From NCBI GenBank assembly GCA_003024985.2, contig PXIH01S0057660.1: a DNA stretch of 12,334 nucleotides; one strand, 5' to 3'. This DNA is from Euperipatoides rowelli. Lineage: Eukaryota > Onychophora > Udeonychophora > Euonychophora > Peripatopsidae. Shown in pieces: positions 8,637-12,334 of this stretch. Under the pieces are notes generated by a model, which saw nothing but the letters and a program-made list of their open reading frames with translations, was not told the origin of the DNA and ran no database searches. How positions within the stretch are numbered: position 1 is the first letter of the stretch; every line of letters begins with the position of its first letter. Position numbers and translations under genes: made by a program.

Positions 8637-9728
8637 ACAGCCTGTATGAGAGCCATGTGTAATGGGTATGGTGAAATTTAATTATTTAGCCTAAGAATTT
8701 CCAAATCGTTTTTTTAAAGGGTAAGAATAACCCTTCATAAACACTTTTATTCAATTATTATACAATCATTGTAAATATGTACATATTAGTAAACATAATT
8801 GACAAACTGTCAAAAGTTATAACACATTGACATTCAATAAAAACTGTTAATCATAATAATAACAGGCCCCTCCCCCCAAAAAAAAACAGTAGTAGTATCA
8901 ACCATAAAAATGTAATGACTGAAAATATAAAATCACCTTGTTTGATAAATAACAATTTCTTACTTTATGCCATTTTTCTATAAAAAAAAAAAAATTTTTG
9001 AATTTAAAGTCAACTTCGAAAATTTTGAATTTAGACTTAAACAAGTATAATGTGTCCCTTCAAAAATATTCTTATATTTTATTAACCATATTGTCTTAAA
9101 AAGAAGAATGACTAGAGTAAATATACTTTTATTCTGCTGGGTGAATTGAAAGAATCCAAACAAATTGATGGACATTGTACTGATTTTTAAAAGATTTGTA
9201 ACCTTTAATCACCGTTCATTAAAATGGATACATTGAAATAACACAAGAAGAATTGATTCCATTACATTCATCTAAGTTCATTTTGCAAATTTGCATATGT
9301 CAAAAATGAACTATTCGGAAACACATTATAAAAAGCCATGTTCAAAGATTTTCCAGTAGAGGGTGTCTCTCCTTTATAGCACTTCTAACACTAAATTAAT
9401 TAACAAAATCCTTTCAGTAATCTGATATCATGATTTTGTACTTAGTTTTGTGGAAATATAAATATTAAATGAATCATTAAAATCTATAAATAAACTAATT
9501 GCTTTAAGAATCAAATAATTCTTTGATATCCTTGGCAAAGCATCATAATATACAAATTAGGTGAAATGGTCATGGCTCAATTATAATACTCTACTCATTC
9601 TTGTCAGATTCCGTTATCTGCCCACCAACATATGTTAGGAGTCGCGCGACAACTAAAAGTATTAGCGTGTGGAATTAGTATTTTCCTCACCGATTTTAAT
9701 ATATTTTCTTTACAGTCCTAACCTTACC
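8637..9728 (+). repeat. 1,092-bp direct repeat, copy 2, ending at an N
   Basis: This matches 5577-6668 at every position I compared. Similarity stops at 9728, and 9729 is an N followed by unrelated sequence. On the left it starts abruptly after CTGATCTAACG. The segment carries the left two-thirds of the small MITE, cut in its telomere-like core. A recent segmental duplication is possible. A misassembly that places one locus or two alleles twice is at least as likely, given perfect identity and the N at the edge. Confidence 0.95.
9603..9728. mobile_element. Truncated second copy of the small MITE
   Basis: It has the same left arm and interior as 6543-6668, ending at CCTAACCTTACC directly before the N. 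The right arm is missing. The break falls in a motif that occurs elsewhere in this window, the kind of short repeated word on which contigs end. Confidence 0.85.
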
Positions 9729-9729
9729 N
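9729..9729. other. N at a probable contig junction
   Basis: The base lies exactly where the 1,092-bp repeat stops matching. To its right a mariner transposase tail starts without its upstream part. Both sides being cut at the same base points to a join between sequences that may not be adjacent. Confidence 0.75.
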
Positions 9730-9740
9730 CACCCCCAATA

Positions 9741-9932
9741 ATGAAAAGATATTTAAAATTAAAAAAAATTGCCGATTTGAATGAAGTAAATAGCAAATCT
9801 CTGGCTGCGATTACAATGGATAAGTTTCAAAACTTTTTGGAAAACTGAGGAAAAAGATTTAACTATTCTTTTTTCTCTTTCTATACTCACGAAGAAGCAA
9901 ATTATATACGCAAAACATTAAAAAAAATATGA
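9741..9932 (+). pseudogene. C-terminal remnant of a Tc1/mariner-type transposase
   Basis: The frame from 9741 contains MKRYLKLKKIADLNEV, then SLAAITMDKFQNFLEN, a TGA at 9846-9848, then GKRFN and about 23 further residues to the TGA at 9930. The order fits the mariner transposase tail as known from the family: P..K..LKG.rF....e....sL..i....FQ.cF..W..R...CI. The internal TGA sits where the conserved Trp (TGG) belongs, one base away. The usual final GdYFEGD is not visible. The upstream catalytic part (the later two acidic residues of D,D34D) is absent, because the sequence is interrupted by the N at 9729. It is non-functional. Assignment rests on motif memory, not on a search. Confidence 0.6.
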
Positions 9933-10142
9933 TTTAAAGATTTTAAATAGAAATTACATTAGTTTAATGCATAAATCTTTATTATATTTTATTATAAGAA
10001 ATTATAGAATATAAATAAATATAAATAAATGATAAAACATATTGATTTTTAAAATAAATAAAAAATTAAAAATTAGAATTTCCTGGAACTTTTGAATAGG
10101 CCTCGTATATATACAGTAGAAACACTCTCGTGATTCACACTA
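9933..10142. other. AT-rich spacer between mariner tail and foldback repeat
   Basis: There is no gene. ATAAATAAATATAAATAAATG near 10011 is a short AT-rich simple repeat. I could not identify a mariner terminal inverted repeat after the transposase tail. Confidence 0.45.
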
Positions 10143-10800
10143 ATTTTATTTATGATGAATTATGGTTTCACGCATAGCTCATTCCATATCTCTAAAAATA
10201 AATGGAATTAAAATCTACTTTTTTGTTTTTATATAGTTTAATATATCTACTGTATAAGTATATATTTTTTCCCCTAAAATAATTAGTTTAAAATTAAAAA
10301 TATGAAGAATTTCAAAAGTGGAATTATCGATCTCCGTCACCTCAAGTTAGTAAACGACTGGCTGTCTTTTAAAATATTTCTTCTAATTAATAATTTAAAT
10401 GCTTAATATCTAATTAAAGAGAAAAAAAGTGTGATTTTATTAAAAAAAAGTGAGTTAATACCTTATCTGTTTTTTTTTTAATTAAATTTTTAAAATACGC
10501 AAATTTGTATTTTCTACCATGCTAGACTTGGTGCTTTGTAGACTGATGATATCCAATAAACGTCATATTTTAAAATTTAAGTTGTTTTGATGTGATTTCT
10601 ATACATGTAACGATAGAAGATTGACTATTTGGATACATTTATATATGGTATGATCTACAGATTTAAATATACTTTATTGCCATTCCATTAGACGTCAACA
10701 TACTGCCCCAAAATACTACAGTTGTCAGTAGTACTAAACTGGACTAAATATCAAAGTATTAAAAAAAATATTAATAATTACAACAATCTCTATGCTTTGG

Positions 10801-10816
10801 AATGTTTATAAACATT
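10801..10816. repeat. Perfect 16-bp palindrome in the foldback loop
   Basis: AATGTTTATAAACATT equals its own reverse complement. It lies in the single-copy loop between the arms, about 30 bases from the centre of the whole inverted repeat. In such AT-rich sequence a palindrome of this size is unusual but could be chance. Confidence 0.85.
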
Positions 10817-11297
10817 ATATTTTCAGAAAATAATAATCAAATCTAGATACATTTAGAAATATGATTTATTTGATAAACAATCTGCCCTAGTACGACTTAC
10901 AACTGTAGTACTTTGGAGCAGGATGTTGACGTCTGAATGGAATGGCAATAAAATATATTTAAATCTGTAGATAATACATCATACCATATATAAATGTATC
11001 CAATAGTCAATCTTCTATCATTACATGTATAGAAATCAGAACAAACCGATCTAAATTTTAAAAGGTGACGTTGTTTATTGGATATCATTAGTCTACAAAT
11101 CACCAAGTATACCATGGTAGAAAGTACAAATTTGTGTATTTTAAAAATTGAATTAAAAAATAAACAAATAAGGTATCAACTCACTTTTTTTTGTAATAAA
11201 ATCACGCTTTTTTTTCTCTTAAATTAGATATTAAGCATTTAAATTAATAATTAGTAGAAATAATTTAAAATAAACCCAGTCTTATAGTAACTTGAGG

Positions 11298-11341
11298 CTA
11301 AATGACATGGCAGCCATTACCCATGTTAAAACCTTCATAGG
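11298..11341. other. 44-bp block unique to the right foldback arm
   Basis: Between CTTGAGG and TGATGGAGATC the right arm has 44 bases that the left arm lacks (there CACCTCAAG is continuous, on the opposite strand). The block contains ACATGG and CCATGT, which can pair, and is richer in G+C than its surroundings. It is either a small insertion in the right arm or a deletion from the left. Confidence 0.7.
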
Positions 11342-11542
11342 TGATGGAGATCAATAATTCCACTTTTGAAATTCTTCATATTTTTAGTTTTAAACTAATT
11401 ATTTTAGGGGAAAAAATACATACTTATGAAGTAGACATATTAAACTATATAAAAACAAAAAAAGTAGATTTTAATTCCATTTATTTTTAGAGATATGAAA
11501 TGAGATATGTGTGAAATCATAAATCAGCATAAATAAAATAAT

Positions 11543-11557
11543 TGTGTGTGTGTGTGT
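11543..11557. repeat. Short TG microsatellite
   Basis: About seven and a half TG units lie directly outside the right end of the foldback repeat. The left end is flanked by TTCACAC, so one or two units may belong to the original element end. Confidence 0.85.
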
Positions 11558-11843
11558 ATATTATATGATTCTGCTTACATAGATCACTACACTAACGGAA
11601 AAGTAATAGCTCAGACAATTTGCTGACAAACATATTTTTATTCTGCTATGTCAAAAACAAATAAAAAGCCTCATACTGGCAAGTGGCGGTAGATCCCGCT
11701 TAGAGGCAGCAAAAAAATTCCTAGAGAGACACCATCCTCTAGCTACAGTAGAAAAAATATAAAATAGAACCAAACAGCAGACAACTGTTTGCTNTTTCTG
11801 TTGAATTGACTCCACTACAGTGCCTCCGGCTACTTTTCTATAG
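11558..11843. other. Probable 5' flank of the mariner remnant
   Basis: This stretch is less AT-rich than the rest and has no coding frame I recognise. An N lies at 11794. It may contain the untranslated 5' part of the mariner element that starts at 11844, but I could not identify a terminal inverted repeat with confidence. TGTTGAATTG (11799-11808) pairs perfectly with CAATTCAACA (11862-11871), which reaches into the transposase remnant. Confidence 0.4.
11794..11794. other. Ambiguous base (N)
   Basis: A single N lies in GCTNTTTCTG, about 50 bases before the mariner remnant. I see nothing to show whether sequence is missing. Confidence 0.9.
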
Positions 11844-12190
11844 CTGAGAAAAAAAAATCAGCAATTCAACAAAAAGTTTTGCTTCTCATTAAGCAAAACT
11901 TCATCAGAAACTGTTCAAATGTTAAGGAAGGGTATAAGGAAGAAGCTTTGAGTAAAAGACAAGTATTTGTTTTTGCCGTGTTTGATAACAACTGATCAGA
12001 AGAATGATGAGAAGAACAACCGTTTGCAATAGTTTTTGATGCATTTGCTAAAAACTGATTTGAAAAACAATTGTTTAAAGGTTGTGAAGATTTGAAACAA
12101 CAGTAGCAAGACCACCCTATTTCTCACAATGATAATAACTGGTACTACTCTTACGATTCAAAAGCAAAACAGCAGTTATTAGTAATCTAA
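11844..12190 (+). pseudogene. N-terminal remnant of a mariner transposase
   Basis: Three + strand frames give the mariner order. 11844-11951: QQFNKKFCFSLSKTSSETVQML, like the family's N-terminal helix-turn-helix start (eQR..iKFCF.LgKta.ET..ML). 11933-11995: GYKEEALSKRQVFVF, like Yge.alSr.qVFeW. 12059-12190: GCEDLKQQ, a TAG at 12104, QDHPISHN, then DNNWYYSYDSKAKQQ. The last matches v.edLl.....dp.....itgDEtW.Y.YdpetKqqs, and the Asp at 12131-12133 is the first of the D,D34D catalytic residues. The region between the second and third blocks is far too short for a full transposase, so a piece is deleted. One frameshift and several stops make it dead. The remaining catalytic part would lie beyond 12190, but I cannot recognise it before the window ends. 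Confidence 0.75.
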
Positions 12191-12334
12191 TGATTGGCTT
12201 TCATACGATGATAAACGACAGCGGTCAGCACACACACACTCTGCATTGAGAGCACACTCATTTCTTACAAAGATAAAGATGACATATGTTTCAGATGTCT
12301 ATGTTTTAAAAAACATTTCTCCATGTCATTTATC
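12191..12334. other. Unassigned end of window
   Basis: The mariner reading is lost here. The stretch has a short CA repeat near 12229-12239 and no recognised motif. Further decayed transposase or 3' element sequence may continue past the edge. Confidence 0.4.

Larger units (their letters stand above)
10143..11539. repeat. Large foldback inverted repeat, arms about 610-670 bp
   Basis: The left arm (about 10143-10757) is the imperfect reverse complement of the right arm (about 10871-11539), with a loop of roughly 110 bp. Matches run throughout. On the outside, TTTATTTATGATGA pairs with a TCAGCATAAATAAAA-type end. In the middle, GAAGATTGACTAT and ATACATTTATATATGG are kept on both sides. Near the loop there are GACGTCAACAT and ACTACAGTTGT. 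The arms differ by scattered substitutions and short indels, plus one 44-bp block present only in the right arm. No transposase was found. It could be a long-TIR/foldback transposon or an old inverted duplication. If transcribed through, the RNA could form a very long hairpin. The outer ends are uncertain by about 10 bases because the right one meets a TG repeat. Confidence 0.85.

Noticed and set aside
5577-9728. The two identical 1,092-bp copies as LTRs of a retrotransposon
   Set aside because: The ends lack TG...CA, the inner part shows no gag, protease, primer-binding site or polypurine tract, and it contains an antisense non-LTR RT fossil. The second copy also ends at an N inside a MITE.
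11874-11901. Perfect 11-bp stem with a 6-base loop as a terminator or RNA gene
   Set aside because: It lies within the mariner transposase remnant (the KFCFSLSKT coding stretch) and has no other support as an RNA.

Overview
The window looks like AT-rich, intergenic DNA from a multicellular animal, probably an invertebrate. It is strongly A+T-biased and full of homopolymer runs. It holds decayed mariner and non-LTR (LINE) remnants, short non-autonomous DNA transposons and imperfect tandem repeats. I find no intact gene: no open frame of credible length with recognisable content, and no rRNA, tRNA or bacterial-style operon. I cannot name the species.

Layout. 1-537 is plain AT-rich DNA. 546-1238 is a hAT-type non-autonomous element with degenerate 8-bp target duplications. 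1471-1666 is a second, short and palindromic hAT-like element. 1675-3480 is unannotated apart from a weak 56-bp duplication. 3572-4188 is a long-TIR element (107-bp arms) with a smaller MITE-like inverted repeat at 3863-4018 inside it. 4483-5440 is an old tandem array with a period near 208 bp, whose second half is strikingly G/A-rich on the + strand. 5577-6668 and 8637-9728 are two copies of a 1,092-bp segment in which I see no difference. A small MITE with a telomere-like core (6543-6784) is complete at the end of the first copy and cut in the second at an N (9729). Between the copies lies a frameshifted reverse-transcriptase pseudogene of a LINE on the - strand (8274-6992). Directly after the N is the tail of a mariner transposase (9741-9932, +). 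10143-11539 is a large foldback structure with arms of about 610-670 bp. 11844-12190 (+) is the N-terminal part of another decayed mariner transposase.

Functionally this is a nested accumulation of transposon fossils. Nothing works together as a pathway. The strongest results are the LINE and mariner fossils, which only appear when several frames are read together, the large hairpin-forming repeat, and the identical duplication ending on an N, which may be an assembly artefact. I found no convincing new biological system.
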